Source of the DNA: CAVVFX01 sp963747535
Lineage (GTDB): Bacteria > Acidobacteriota > Terriglobia > Bryobacterales > Bryobacteraceae
Assembly: GCA_963747535.1 (NCBI GenBank)
Contig: CAVVFX010000022.1
Coordinates: forward strand, 124,001 to 188,000
Length of the DNA stretch: 64,000 nucleotides
Reading direction: 5' to 3'
Shown: in pieces, positions 25,585-34,190 of the stretch
How the letters are laid out: each line of letters opens with the position of its first letter
Numbering within the stretch: position 1 is the first letter of the stretch
Translations under genes and position numbers: made by a program
Notes under the pieces: generated by a model
Database searches by the model: none
What the model was told of the DNA's origin: nothing
The model's input: only the letters and a program-made list of their open reading frames with translations

Positions 25585-28386
25585 TCACCGATACGCGAAG
25601 ATCATCGCGAAGATCACGAGTCCGATCAGGAAAATCCCTATCCCCAGCGCGGTAAAGCCGAATCGCCGCCACATGCGGTTGGCTGACGGTTGAGGCTCGG
25701 GCATGATGAGATCCTCCAGTTTGCCGCTCTCAACGAGCTGCTGATATTCCCGCGGGCGATCCTTTTTAAGTTCCTCGAGCGGCACACCTCCCGTGAAGAT
25801 CACGGTGTCGATCGGGAATTTCTCGGGGCGGAAGTGAGTATTGAAGAAGTGAATACTGAAAATAAAGCACACGGCCAGCAGTGCCTCGTCGCTGTGAACC
25901 GTGGTAGCCACGTTCACCATCCAACCGGGCATGATACGCGTAGCGACCGTAGGAAACCAGAGGATCAGACCGGTCATCCCGATCACCCCGACACCCCAGA
26001 ACACGGCGAAATAGTCGAACTTCTCCCAATAGGTCCAGCGGCCGTAGTCGGGCCTCGCCCCTTTGCGGACAAACCACTTCATGGAGCCGACGAACTCGCG
26101 CCAGTCCTGCATATTCAGCATCATGCTGTCAGGACCAAAGATGAATTTCCACCAGCTTCCGCTAGTCCGTTTCTTTTGGCGAGCCAAGTCCCAGAGATGC
26201 AGGCCGAAATAAGTGAAGGTAAGGACTGCGCAGAAACGGTGGATCAGGCCGGCTGCTTCGAAGCCGCCCAACAGCCTCGCCAGCACCCTGGCCCAGGGAG
26301 CATACGAGAACTTCAAGGTCATGCCGGTCAAAGCCAATCCAAGGAAACTGCTGATCACCATCAGGTGCAGATTGCGATGGAAGGTCGAGAACCGACGGAT
26401 ATACACCTGGCCGGGTTCCAGCGGGAGTTTGCCGAACGCCTTGCGGTACTCGAGTGAACGGCGCAGCCACAAAGCCGTGTGGGCGCTCGACACAGTCAGC
26501 GTCCCGACCAGCAGCATGGTCATGCCCCAAAACGTGTAAAAGAGGAACGGATATCGCTGTGGATCGTGGTGGGTGGCATGGGTCAGATACCCCGCGAACT
26601 GCCGGTGCGAGTCGGTGTGGCATTTGGCGCAGGTCTGGACAATGTTGGCCCGGCTGAGATGGGATCGAGGATCGGTCACCGGCAAAATGTCGTGAGAACC
26701 ATGACAGTCATAGCATTTCGCGGTGACCAGGTATCCCAGCTTGGAAACCTTTCCATGGAACGTATCGAAATAGCTATCCGCGATGGCCTGGTGACAGCGG
26801 CCGCACTGGTCCATGATGGTGAGCCGGAAATTGGACAGGTCCGTCCGCTGAATACTGTGCGCGGAATGGCAGTCGCTGCACTCCGGCAGTTCTTTCTTGG
26901 TATGCGTCACTGCCGGCGAGTGGACGCTCGCGGTGAACAGTTCGTAGATGCCGCGATGGCACTGCGAACAGGTTCGAGCTATATTAGACCGGTTGACGCT
27001 GGATCGCGGATCGGCAGATGGAAGCTCGTGGTGGGCCGTGTGGCAATCCGCGCAGTTGGCCGTCACCGTCAGCCCGGCCTGCATCAGCCCCCTGCCGTGT
27101 ATGCTCTCCAGGTAATTCTCCACGATGTTGGCCTGCTTGCCCTGATAGCGCATGGCGGCCTTCTGTCCGGTGCGGTGACACTGGGCGCAGAGCGCGGGCA
27201 CATTACGGGAGAACGTCGGCGAATTCGAATCTTTCTTGCTGAGTGTGTGGTGGGGACTGTGGCAGTCCTGGCAAGCGGGCGCATCCGGGCTACCCTGGGC
27301 AAAAAGCTGTCCATGCCTGCTCTCTTTGTACTGGTCGGCGATTTCGGCGTGGCAGATGGAGCAATCCACTTTCTTGGCCGTGATGGTGCTGCACGGGCGT
27401 GTCGCGGCCGGATCGCCGCCGGTGTGACACTGCACGCACGCCACCCGCGCATGGCGCGAGTGCGTCAAATCGTTCTGGTCTACGAACAGTGAGACTGTTC
27501 GCCCACCCCGTGTCACCTTCAACGCCGGGTCTCCATGGCAGCGCTGGCAGTCCTGGTCAGCCATGCCCTGGGTGTAGAACACCTTCCGGATCTCATGGGG
27601 CGAATGGCAATCCACACAAGCGGGGATCAGATGCGTCTGTTTCTCCCAAAGCTCGCCGCGAATCACCTTCCTGTGCACGGTCTCGATTAGGGTATGGCAT
27701 TTCGTACAGGTTTTGGCGATGTTCTCTTTGGCGATCGAGGACTTCGGATCGGTGTGGGGCAACACGTTGTGCGCGCTGTGGCAACTGGTACAGACCGCCG
27801 TTACGGTCAGGCCGCGCTTAAACAAGCCTTCGCCGTGGATACTGTCGACGTAGTTTCCCAGGATGTTGGACTGCGGGATCTGCCGCGTCAGGCTGACCGG
27901 TGTACCTTCGCTGTGGCAGCCGCCGCACAGTCGTGGAATCTCCATCGTCGAAGTTGGCGAGCCCGGGGTCGATGGTCGCAGGACATTATGGGTGCCGTGG
28001 CAGCTCTTGCACACCGGCGCGTACGAATCCCCGTGGGACGACTTTTTCCCGTGGACGCTGGCGGCGTACTGGCTTTGTTCATCACTGTGGCACTGGCCGC
28101 ATTCCACGGGAGCCAGCTTGTCCGCGTGAGGCACCTCCTTCACGTCGGTGTGGCAGTTGGTGCAATCGAGAGCGGCGTGCGGCGAGGCTTTCAAAGCCGC
28201 TGCATTGATACCTGGGGGCACACCGGGCTGCCGCTTCCCCAAACGTGGTCCGGCATCGTGGCATCCCTTGCAATCCTCGGAAGTTGGGGAAGCTGGAACT
28301 GGAGCCGGCTTTGCCTGCTGTCCGCGCAAACCCACGACCAACACCATCATGCTGAGAATCAGCCGAACGGGTTTAGGTGCGTTCAT
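25585..28386 (-). CDS. Multihaem cytochrome c (19 CXXCH) fused to a cytochrome b561-like membrane domain
   Basis: A 933-residue protein from ATG 28386 (MNAPKPVRLILSMMVLVVGL, a signal peptide); the frame opens earlier at a TTG, but that leader is unlikely. I count 19 CXXCH haem sites (first CKGCH, last CAKCH) between about residues 40 and 620, many followed by SAH, SPH or TAH, histidines that may be distal ligands. The last third has about five or six membrane segments (YPFLFYTFWGMTMLLVGTL, LMVISSFLGLALTGMTLKF, LIHRFCAVLTFTYFGLHLW, FAVFWGVGVIGMTGLILWF, LLAVCFIFSIHFFNTHF) with histidines placed as in formate-dehydrogenase-gamma/thiosulfate-reductase cytochrome b. It probably moves electrons between the quinone pool and periplasmic haems in one chain. 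Donor and acceptor are unknown. Confidence 0.85.
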   Translation of the reverse strand: MNAPKPVRLILSMMVLVVGLRGQQAKPAPVPASPTSEDCKGCHDAGPRLGKRQPGVPPGINAAALKASPHAALDCTNCHTDVKEVPHADKLAPVECGQCHSDEQSQYAASVHGKKSSHGDSYAPVCKSCHGTHNVLRPSTPGSPTSTMEIPRLCGGCHSEGTPVSLTRQIPQSNILGNYVDSIHGEGLFKRGLTVTAVCTSCHSAHNVLPHTDPKSSIAKENIAKTCTKCHTLIETVHRKVIRGELWEKQTHLIPACVDCHSPHEIRKVFYTQGMADQDCQRCHGDPALKVTRGGRTVSLFVDQNDLTHSRHARVACVQCHTGGDPAATRPCSTITAKKVDCSICHAEIADQYKESRHGQLFAQGSPDAPACQDCHSPHHTLSKKDSNSPTFSRNVPALCAQCHRTGQKAAMRYQGKQANIVENYLESIHGRGLMQAGLTVTANCADCHTAHHELPSADPRSSVNRSNIARTCSQCHRGIYELFTASVHSPAVTHTKKELPECSDCHSAHSIQRTDLSNFRLTIMDQCGRCHQAIADSYFDTFHGKVSKLGYLVTAKCYDCHGSHDILPVTDPRSHLSRANIVQTCAKCHTDSHRQFAGYLTHATHHDPQRYPFLFYTFWGMTMLLVGTLTVSSAHTALWLRRSLEYRKAFGKLPLEPGQVYIRRFSTFHRNLHLMVISSFLGLALTGMTLKFSYAPWARVLARLLGGFEAAGLIHRFCAVLTFTYFGLHLWDLARQKKRTSGSWWKFIFGPDSMMLNMQDWREFVGSMKWFVRKGARPDYGRWTYWEKFDYFAVFWGVGVIGMTGLILWFPTVATRIMPGWMVNVATTVHSDEALLAVCFIFSIHFFNTHFRPEKFPIDTVIFTGGVPLEELKKDRPREYQQLVESGKLEDLIMPEPQPSANRMWRRFGFTALGIGIFLIGLVIFAMIFAYR

Positions 28387-28629
28387 CCGCGGGGTTCCCT
28401 TGCGAGGTGGAGCGGCACGTTCTATACCTACGCTTGAGACAGCAAGCGAAGGGATGCGGCTGGCACCTGCATTCCCCGTCAAAACGACCTATGGAAGCCA
28501 TCGGGACCGAAGATCTCGGTAATCGGATCTTTTTATATCACAATGTTGATTTATTCGTCAAGCGTTGAGAAACACCACGATGGAAAACACTACATTCTAA
28601 TTATTCCTTTTGGATGTAATCTCTACAGT

Positions 28630-29163
28630 ATGTGGAAGCTTCATGCTTGCACCTGGTTAGGCGCGGCGGCTGCGCTGGTCTTGCCTGCCTGCCACACTGC
28701 TTCAAGAGAAGAGGTGGCTGTCCCAGAATCCCAACAAGTAATCAGCGAACCGCTGAAACAGCTCTATATGGCCTGTAGCGCAGCGCCACCGCAATCTGCC
28801 GCGCAGCAGAAGCTTGTCCTGAATATGGCCGAAAAAGCGTCCAACGGCAAAGAACTCCTGCTCGTGATGCGGGCAGGTGTGGGCGTTTTTCCGCCGGGGC
28901 AGATTACGGAGAGCCACATACGATCCATGGTTGCAGCCAAAATGATGCAGGTCGCCACGCTGCACCAGTTGATCGAATTCGCGAGGCATTATTCCGTCAA
29001 CCCGGAAGATGCCCGGCCCTTTGCCCAGCGGATGTTTCAACTCGCCGATGAGGACCCCAATCCGCAGACCTGGTACGGGATTCAGCTCGCTACTTACCAT
29101 CTGAAAGTGGGTGACCTGGAGCAGCAGGCGCAGGCTAAGGCAGATCAACTGGCCGGCAGGTAA
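28630..29163 (+). CDS. Lipoprotein of unknown function
   Basis: A 177-residue protein from ATG 28630. The first residues (MWKLHACTWLGAAAALVLPACHTAS) form a lipoprotein signal with lipobox LPAC, so it is probably anchored by its cysteine. The rest is helical (SAAQQKLVLNMAEKASNGKELLLVMRAGVGVFPPG, then HSVNPEDARPFAQRMFQLADEDPNPQTWYG-like stretches) with no motif I recognise. The frame upstream of this ATG is open to 28543 but encodes no signal and is probably untranslated. It is divergent from the multihaem cytochrome and may share control with it. A CACAGACTTCAGTCTGTG hairpin begins right after its stop codon. Confidence 0.65.
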   Translation: MWKLHACTWLGAAAALVLPACHTASREEVAVPESQQVISEPLKQLYMACSAAPPQSAAQQKLVLNMAEKASNGKELLLVMRAGVGVFPPGQITESHIRSMVAAKMMQVATLHQLIEFARHYSVNPEDARPFAQRMFQLADEDPNPQTWYGIQLATYHLKVGDLEQQAQAKADQLAGR

Positions 29164-29181
29164 CACAGACTTCAGTCTGTG
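29164..29181. repeat. CACAGACTTCAGTCTGTG hairpin
   Basis: An 8-bp stem with a 2-base centre starts at the base after the lipoprotein stop codon and 13 bases before the end of the convergent oxidoreductase gene. It may act as a shared terminator. Same family as the copies at 13407, 13651, 22788 and 22817. Confidence 0.6.
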
Positions 29182-29194
29182 CCTTTCACCCCCG

Positions 29195-30520
29195 TCACGC
29201 CAACGACATAGTCTTGGGATCCCACTTGCACATCCGCTGTTCGAAGTAGCTGATGTTCGACAGCAACGCCGGACCCGCCGCGCGGAAGCCGAATACCGGA
29301 TCTTCGACCACCGGTTTACGGCTGCGCACCGCTTCGATAAACACGCGATGGTGTTCGAAATGGTCGCTGTATCCGTCCGGTGGAAGATACTTCTCATCGC
29401 GGTCCGGACGCATGCTATCGGCATTGGCTCGCTGGACCGGATACTGCTTGTGGTAATCGCGCAGAAATTCTTCCTGGGTCGACTTGGTGAAGGTATCGAT
29501 CGTGTAGCCGGGTTCGGTTGACGACGGACTCTTGCTGATACTCACCCCGCTCCCGATCGTCATGATCCCTTCCGAACCGATAAAACGGAATCCGGAATTC
29601 TCCCGCGATCCGTCTTCGAAGTTGACCCGAAGGGCCAGATTGAACGCCGGATGCTGCTCGGTCGCCTCGTAATCGTACATGCCCAGCAGCAAATCCGGGA
29701 CGTCGCGTCCATCCTTCCAGAATCGCAGGCCTCCGGTTGCATACACCCGGTTCGGTCCGATCGCGCCGGTGACAAAGTGCATTCCGCTGAACAAATGCAC
29801 GAACAGATCCCCAGCGACGCCGGTGCCATAGTCGCGATAGTTTCTCCAGCGGAAGAACCGCTTGGCGTCCCAGGCGACATGCGGCGACCGGCCCTGGAAG
29901 CGATCCCAATCGCAGGTGGCTGGGGAAGCATCAGGGGGGATCGAATACTGCCACGCGCCGATCGCGGAATTGCGGTCCCACCAGGCCTCCACCATGTTCA
30001 ACTGACCGATTGCACCCGACTTCAGCAGATCCTTGGCCTTCTGGTACACCACCGAGCTGACGCGCTGGCTGCCGACCTGCATGATGCGATTCGTCTTCTG
30101 CCACGCCTCGACGACCGGTTTGCCGTCGTCGACATGCTGCACCATGGGCTTCTCGCAATAAACGTCCTTACCTGCGTTCATGGCATCGATGGATATGGTG
30201 CGGTGCCAGTGGTCCGGCGTGCCGATGATGACGGCATCGATATCGCGCCGCGCCAGAATCTCGCGGTAGTCCCGGGTGGTGAAGACGTCGTTGCCGAAGA
30301 CTTCCCTGGCGCGCTGCAGCCGGCCATCGTAACAGTCGGCGACCGCGACCAGCTTCACGCCGGGCTGCGCGACCGACATGTGGGCATCGCCGGTTCCCTG
30401 CCCGCCCGCACCAATGAGTGCGACCTGGATGTGGTCGTTCGCCGGCCTCGCGGTCTGCGCCGCCAGCAGCCCCGGAGTCACCGCAGCAGATTTCAAGAAA
30501 TGTCGGCGTGAAGTTGGCAT
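29195..30520 (-). CDS. Gfo/Idh/MocA family oxidoreductase, Tat leader
   Basis: A 441-residue protein from ATG 30520, which has a GAGAGGAT site; the earlier start is rejected for lack of one. The leader MPTSRRHFLKSAAVTPGLLAA is a clear twin-arginine signal (SRRHFLK), so the folded enzyme is exported with its cofactor. The nucleotide loop is VALIGAGGQGTGDAHM; IGTPDHWHRTISIDAMNAGKDVYCEKPM carries the family EKP lysine. The C-terminal half ends with FIEAVRSRKPVVEDPVFGFRAAGPALLSN, usual in this family. It would act on a sugar or polyol in the periplasm. It is unlinked to the oxidoreductase at 4953 and only distantly similar to it. Confidence 0.87.
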   Translation of the reverse strand: MPTSRRHFLKSAAVTPGLLAAQTARPANDHIQVALIGAGGQGTGDAHMSVAQPGVKLVAVADCYDGRLQRAREVFGNDVFTTRDYREILARRDIDAVIIGTPDHWHRTISIDAMNAGKDVYCEKPMVQHVDDGKPVVEAWQKTNRIMQVGSQRVSSVVYQKAKDLLKSGAIGQLNMVEAWWDRNSAIGAWQYSIPPDASPATCDWDRFQGRSPHVAWDAKRFFRWRNYRDYGTGVAGDLFVHLFSGMHFVTGAIGPNRVYATGGLRFWKDGRDVPDLLLGMYDYEATEQHPAFNLALRVNFEDGSRENSGFRFIGSEGIMTIGSGVSISKSPSSTEPGYTIDTFTKSTQEEFLRDYHKQYPVQRANADSMRPDRDEKYLPPDGYSDHFEHHRVFIEAVRSRKPVVEDPVFGFRAAGPALLSNISYFEQRMCKWDPKTMSLA

Positions 30521-30671
30521 CGAATATCCTCTCCAACCACTATAATGCGAGCAGGCCATGAATTTGTCACGGCGTCAAGACTTTGGCGTGCAGCGAAAGT
30601 CTCGACCCGATCATTCTCAATAACTTAAGATAGTCCTAAAGTTTGGTGACCCGAATGCCGATAAGGAACAT

Positions 30672-31217
30672 ATGGGATCAATCAGCAGTCTTTCCAGCAA
30701 CTATTTGCAGTCGATTCTCGGCAGCGTTCTGCAGAATAGCGGCCTGACAACCAATACCGCAGGGAACAGTGTGACCAGCGCCGGCAACGCGCTGCAGGCG
30801 GATACCAATCAGCTTTCCCCGTTCGCTCAATTGATGAGCACGCTCCAGCAACTGCAACAGTCGGATCCAACCAAGTACACCCAGGTCACCCAGCAGATCG
30901 CCACCAATCTGCAGGCAGCCGCGCAAACTGCCACGACGAACGGCAATTCGACAGCGGCCAACCAACTGAACCAGCTTGCGACGGACTTCACGAACGCGTC
31001 GCAGAGCGGCCAACTTCCCAACATTCAGGATCTGGCTGAGGCGATGGGCAGTGATAGTGGTGGCGGCCATCGCCATCATCATCATTTCAGCTCCGGATCC
31101 TCCGATTCGAGTAGTAATTCCAGCAGCAGTTCAACGTCCCAGAGTGCCTCGCTGAATCCGCTTCAGATTATTTCCAGCACTCTATCCAAAGCCGGCGTCA
31201 ACATTGGCGGGTCATAG
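30672..31217 (+). CDS. Low-complexity Gln/Ser/Asn-rich protein with His cluster
   Basis: A 181-residue protein from ATG 30672 with an AAGGA site. Residues 1-60 (LSSNYLQSILGSVLQNSGL...) and 60-130 are Gln/Asn/Thr-rich and probably helical (STLQQLQQSDPTKYTQVTQQI, SQSGQLPNIQDLAEAM). Then comes SGGGHRHHHHFSSGSSDSSS followed by a serine-rich stretch and LNPLQIISSTLSKAG. No signal peptide is evident. The histidine cluster could bind metal; that is inference only. I do not recognise the family. It is divergent from the Tat oxidoreductase gene. Confidence 0.65.
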   Translation: MGSISSLSSNYLQSILGSVLQNSGLTTNTAGNSVTSAGNALQADTNQLSPFAQLMSTLQQLQQSDPTKYTQVTQQIATNLQAAAQTATTNGNSTAANQLNQLATDFTNASQSGQLPNIQDLAEAMGSDSGGGHRHHHHFSSGSSDSSSNSSSSSTSQSASLNPLQIISSTLSKAGVNIGGS

Positions 31218-31446
31218 CTCCTGTGGGGCGAGCCATCGTCGACTCCGTTTACGGCTCCGGCGGAACCGAAGGCGGAATCCAATGTCCCGGGAGAACCTTG
31301 TCTTTCGGCCAACAGACCGATGCACAGATCGAGCGAGCCGTCGGTGTTGAACCGTAGCGCGTCGCGGTCGCTTGAGTATTACGTTTCATTTCAAGTTTGT
31401 GTTTCTGGCCGGCCCAAACAGCAGTGCCCTGGTCTCCCCCGTCACT
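31218..31446. other. Intergenic stretch with possible decayed coding sequence
   Basis: No intact gene is seen. Read on the minus strand, about 31330-31371 gives DALRFNTDGSLDLCI and another frame then gives PKDKVLPGHWIPPS. Together these faintly resemble the C-terminal tail of DUF1254/DUF1214 proteins (NxDGSL..YIQ...KDKxxNWLPAP). If so, it is a frameshifted remnant. The match is weak and made by eye. Confidence 0.2.
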
Positions 31447-31659
31447 TTACCCGCTTTCAACCAGTCCGCCGGCATCGATCGTCTCGCGAGCCGTAGCACC
31501 GGTCAGTTTCCCGATGGCTGCGATGGCATCTCCGCGTATTGCGAGATCGCCGTAGAACCAGGGATTACCCGTACCGTCGACAATCCTGCCATTGGCGATC
31601 AGGACATCGTACTGCGCACACAAGCATCCTGGGACAAACAACAGCCAGAGAAAACGCAT
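31447..31659 (-). pseudogene. N-terminal remnant of a D-aminoacylase-type amidohydrolase
   Basis: The 70 residues start with a signal-like MRFLWLLFVPGCLCAQ and continue YDVLIANGRIVDGTGNPWFYGDLAIRGDAIAAIGKLTGATARETIDAGGLV, the N-terminal strand block of N-acyl-D-amino-acid deacylases (amidohydrolase superfamily). Intact members then read APGFIDxHxH, the metal-binding start of the barrel, and run to about 500 residues. Here the frame ends in ESG and a stop, and none of the barrel follows in any frame nearby. It lies downstream of the isomerase/oxidoreductase pair on the same strand. Confidence 0.7.
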
Positions 31660-31684
31660 GTCCAGGTTCTAGCGGACATGGTGG

Positions 31685-31704
31685 CGCAGGCGGTTTCGCC
31701 TGCG
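31685..31704. repeat. GC-rich hairpin
   Basis: CGCAGGCG (31685-31692), loop GTTT, CGCCTGCG (31697-31704): a perfect 8-bp stem in the 68-base gap between the oxidoreductase stop and the aminoacylase remnant. It could end transcription of the oxidoreductase gene. Confidence 0.45.
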
Positions 31705-31727
31705 GATTTAGATTCCTTCTCAGCTCC

Positions 31728-33062
31728 CTAAACGACGTCCGGGATGCGGTACTGCTTGCGATACGCGGGCTTGAGGAGTGCATTCGCCGCAGCATCTCGA
31801 AATCTCTCTTGAGCGCCGTCAAATTCAAGCTGCCGCTTGCCAACGCGGTAGGCCGTGTTGCCCAGGTGCACCAGGCAGGCGCTGTAGTGACAGATTCCGA
31901 TGTCTGCGTTCGGGGCCTTGCGGGAACGAATGCAATCGACGAAGTTCGGCTGGTGCCACTTGTCGGGGAAGTACCCTTTGTCCTGGTCGACAATCTTGCC
32001 CTCAGCTTCGAACACTTGCCACCCGCAACCGTGACGGCCCAGAAACATGAGGCGTTCCGAGCCGAATATCTCGATCCGGCAAGAGCTCTGCGGCCAGTAC
32101 GGCCACTTGGTCCCGGTGCGCACTTCGTTCGAGAACTTCTTCATATACTGCTGCTGCGTGCCGCTTTCGCAGGTCATGACAAAGTCGCCGTAATCATACG
32201 TGATCACCTGCAGGTCCGGCGTCTCGCGGTTGTCGTTGTAGGCCAGACGCCCGCCGGTGCAATACACCGATTTGGGATGCGGCGGATCACCCAGAGCCAT
32301 GCGCGCGAGGTCGAGTTGGTGACTGGCGTCGTCCGAGAGTTCGCCGCCGCTGTAGTCCCAATATGTTCCCCACGATCGCTTCAATCTCGTCATCGAAAAG
32401 GGCCGCTCCGGAGCCGGACCCTGAAATAAGTCCCAGTCCACGCCCGGCGGTACGGGAGAAGGCGGATCCTCTTTCCACGGGCCGCCGCCGCCCGGCAGAA
32501 GGTTGTACACTTTCACCAGACGGATCTTGCCCAACTTTCCCGATTTGATGTAATCGCGCGCGGTCGCCGAGTAGGGGCCACTGCGGTTTTCGAAACCCAC
32601 CTGAACGATCCGCTGGTACTTCCGCGAGGCCTCGATCATCTTGCGGCCTTCCCAGACGGAGAGCGACGGGGACTTTTCTACATAGACATCCTTTCCCGCC
32701 TGACAGGCCCAAACGGTGGACAACGCGTGCCAGTGTTCGGGCGTGGCCACCACCACTCCATCGATGTCTTTGTCGTCGAACGCATGGCGCATGTCCACGA
32801 TCCGCTGCGGCCGGACACCTCGTATCTCTTCGATTTTCTTGATGACCTCAGCGCCCTTCTGATCGTTGACGTCGCAGACGTACTTGAACTCCGCATTCTC
32901 CACCTTTGCGAAGTTCCCGCCCAGCGTAGATCCCCGCCCGCCCGCTCCGATTAACGCCAGCACCACTTTGCTGTTCGGCGATCGCGCCGGCCCTGATTGT
33001 GCTGCGGCTAACGCGGGCGCGCCGGCCATCGCTACAAAGCTCCTTCGACTTATGGTTTCCAC
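31728..33062 (-). CDS. Gfo/Idh/MocA family oxidoreductase with EKS in place of EKP
   Basis: A 444-residue protein whose GTG start at 33062 follows an AAGGAG site by seven bases; the frame is open further but without a site. The leader VETISRRSFVAMAGAPALAAAQ has a twin arginine, so Tat export is likely. The nucleotide loop is VLALIGAGGRGSTLG. The usual lysine motif reads VEKSPSLSVWEGRKM: lysine kept, proline replaced by serine. TPEHWHALSTVWACQAGKD precedes it as in the family. The C-terminal half has DASHQLDLARMALGDP. It lies 63 bases behind the TIM-barrel isomerase gene and is probably read with it; such pairs act in sugar or inositol breakdown. The substrate is unknown. Confidence 0.85.
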   Translation of the reverse strand: METISRRSFVAMAGAPALAAAQSGPARSPNSKVVLALIGAGGRGSTLGGNFAKVENAEFKYVCDVNDQKGAEVIKKIEEIRGVRPQRIVDMRHAFDDKDIDGVVVATPEHWHALSTVWACQAGKDVYVEKSPSLSVWEGRKMIEASRKYQRIVQVGFENRSGPYSATARDYIKSGKLGKIRLVKVYNLLPGGGGPWKEDPPSPVPPGVDWDLFQGPAPERPFSMTRLKRSWGTYWDYSGGELSDDASHQLDLARMALGDPPHPKSVYCTGGRLAYNDNRETPDLQVITYDYGDFVMTCESGTQQQYMKKFSNEVRTGTKWPYWPQSSCRIEIFGSERLMFLGRHGCGWQVFEAEGKIVDQDKGYFPDKWHQPNFVDCIRSRKAPNADIGICHYSACLVHLGNTAYRVGKRQLEFDGAQERFRDAAANALLKPAYRKQYRIPDVV

Positions 33063-33125
33063 GAAATTGCTCCTTGTCGTCCAAAGATTTGCGTCGCGCT
33101 CCATTTTATACGCTTGGCCGGGAGA

Positions 33126-34061
33126 TCACAGCGGTATTTGCAGCGTGCTCTGAATGTAATGCGCCGACATGCGCGCACTCTCCTTCGGCGGACGCCAGGG
33201 CGAGGTATCCAGTTCAACTACCAGGAAACCCTTCCACTGGATGCTGTCCAGATACGCCTTCAGTCCGGGGAAATCGACGCCGCCATTGCCCAGCGGGAAA
33301 AAATAAGGATCCTTCATCTGATCCACCCCCTGAGGAACGTTTTTCGTCCCGCCGCGGTCCAGGGGCTTGGTGTCCTTAAGATGAAACTCGACTACCCGAT
33401 GCCCTAATCTCCGGGCCAGTACCAGCGGGTCCATGCCGGCCATCGTGATATGGCCAGTGTCCAGGACGAATCCAACGTGCTTCGGGTCGGTATTCGCCAT
33501 CACGTAGTCGATTTCGTGCTGAGTCTGGAATTGACTGCCCAGGTGCGCGTGGGGGCCGAATCGCATGCCTTCTTCCTCATATATGCGCCTGCCGAGGATC
33601 TCGAGCGTCTCGGCGATGTTCTTGAGGTCCTCTTCCGTGGTACCTCCGGGTCGCCGGGTTCCCAGGTTGGTTTTTTGATGATCGGAGCCGAACTTCTTGC
33701 TAAACCGAACCACCCCCAGATGGTTCTCGATCACAGCCTGGCGACGGGCCGGGTCTTCAAACTGCGTAGCGCCCCCTTTGGCGCCACCCGTAATGGCCAC
33801 GAAACGGACGCCGATCTGATCGACCTTCCGCTGCAGGCCCGCCGCGTCATCGGGATAGTATTGGCTGAGCGCGGTGGCGAACGCCTCTACCCATTGAAAG
33901 CCCAACTCCCGGGCCTCGGCAAAGCCCTTGAAGGGATCGCTCTCCCATCCGCCCCGGGTATTGGTTGTGTATCCGATCCGGTAGCGCGGATCTGAGCCAA
34001 ATATCTGTCTTACCGTCGCGGCGGTCGCGGGCACGGATAAAAGAAACTCTCTGCGATTCAT
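33126..34061 (-). CDS. Sugar phosphate isomerase/epimerase family TIM barrel, exported
   Basis: A 311-residue protein from ATG 34061 (MNRREFLLSVPATAATVRQ, a short Tat-like leader). The barrel shows FKGFAEARELGFQWVEAF, GPHAHLGSQFQTQHEIDYVM, HVGFVLDTGHITMAGMDP (metal-binding aspartate and histidine), VVEFHLKDTKPL and WKGFLVVELD, the pattern of xylose-isomerase-like AP-endonuclease-2 proteins. Relatives include inosose dehydratases and hydroxypyruvate isomerases. It is the promoter-proximal gene of a pair with the oxidoreductase at 31728, both with export leaders, suggesting a periplasmic sugar-modifying pathway. Confidence 0.82.
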   Translation of the reverse strand: MNRREFLLSVPATAATVRQIFGSDPRYRIGYTTNTRGGWESDPFKGFAEARELGFQWVEAFATALSQYYPDDAAGLQRKVDQIGVRFVAITGGAKGGATQFEDPARRQAVIENHLGVVRFSKKFGSDHQKTNLGTRRPGGTTEEDLKNIAETLEILGRRIYEEEGMRFGPHAHLGSQFQTQHEIDYVMANTDPKHVGFVLDTGHITMAGMDPLVLARRLGHRVVEFHLKDTKPLDRGGTKNVPQGVDQMKDPYFFPLGNGGVDFPGLKAYLDSIQWKGFLVVELDTSPWRPPKESARMSAHYIQSTLQIPL

Positions 34062-34190
34062 GGCTACATACATTCTGTTACACCAGGGCGGCCCGTGCAC
34101 GGGGGCGCGACACTTTGGGTATTCCATCGGCTTGACCTGTAGGTGTTGGCAACGGGAGTTACTCGCCTTTGCCGGAGGCTGGCGAGCGAC

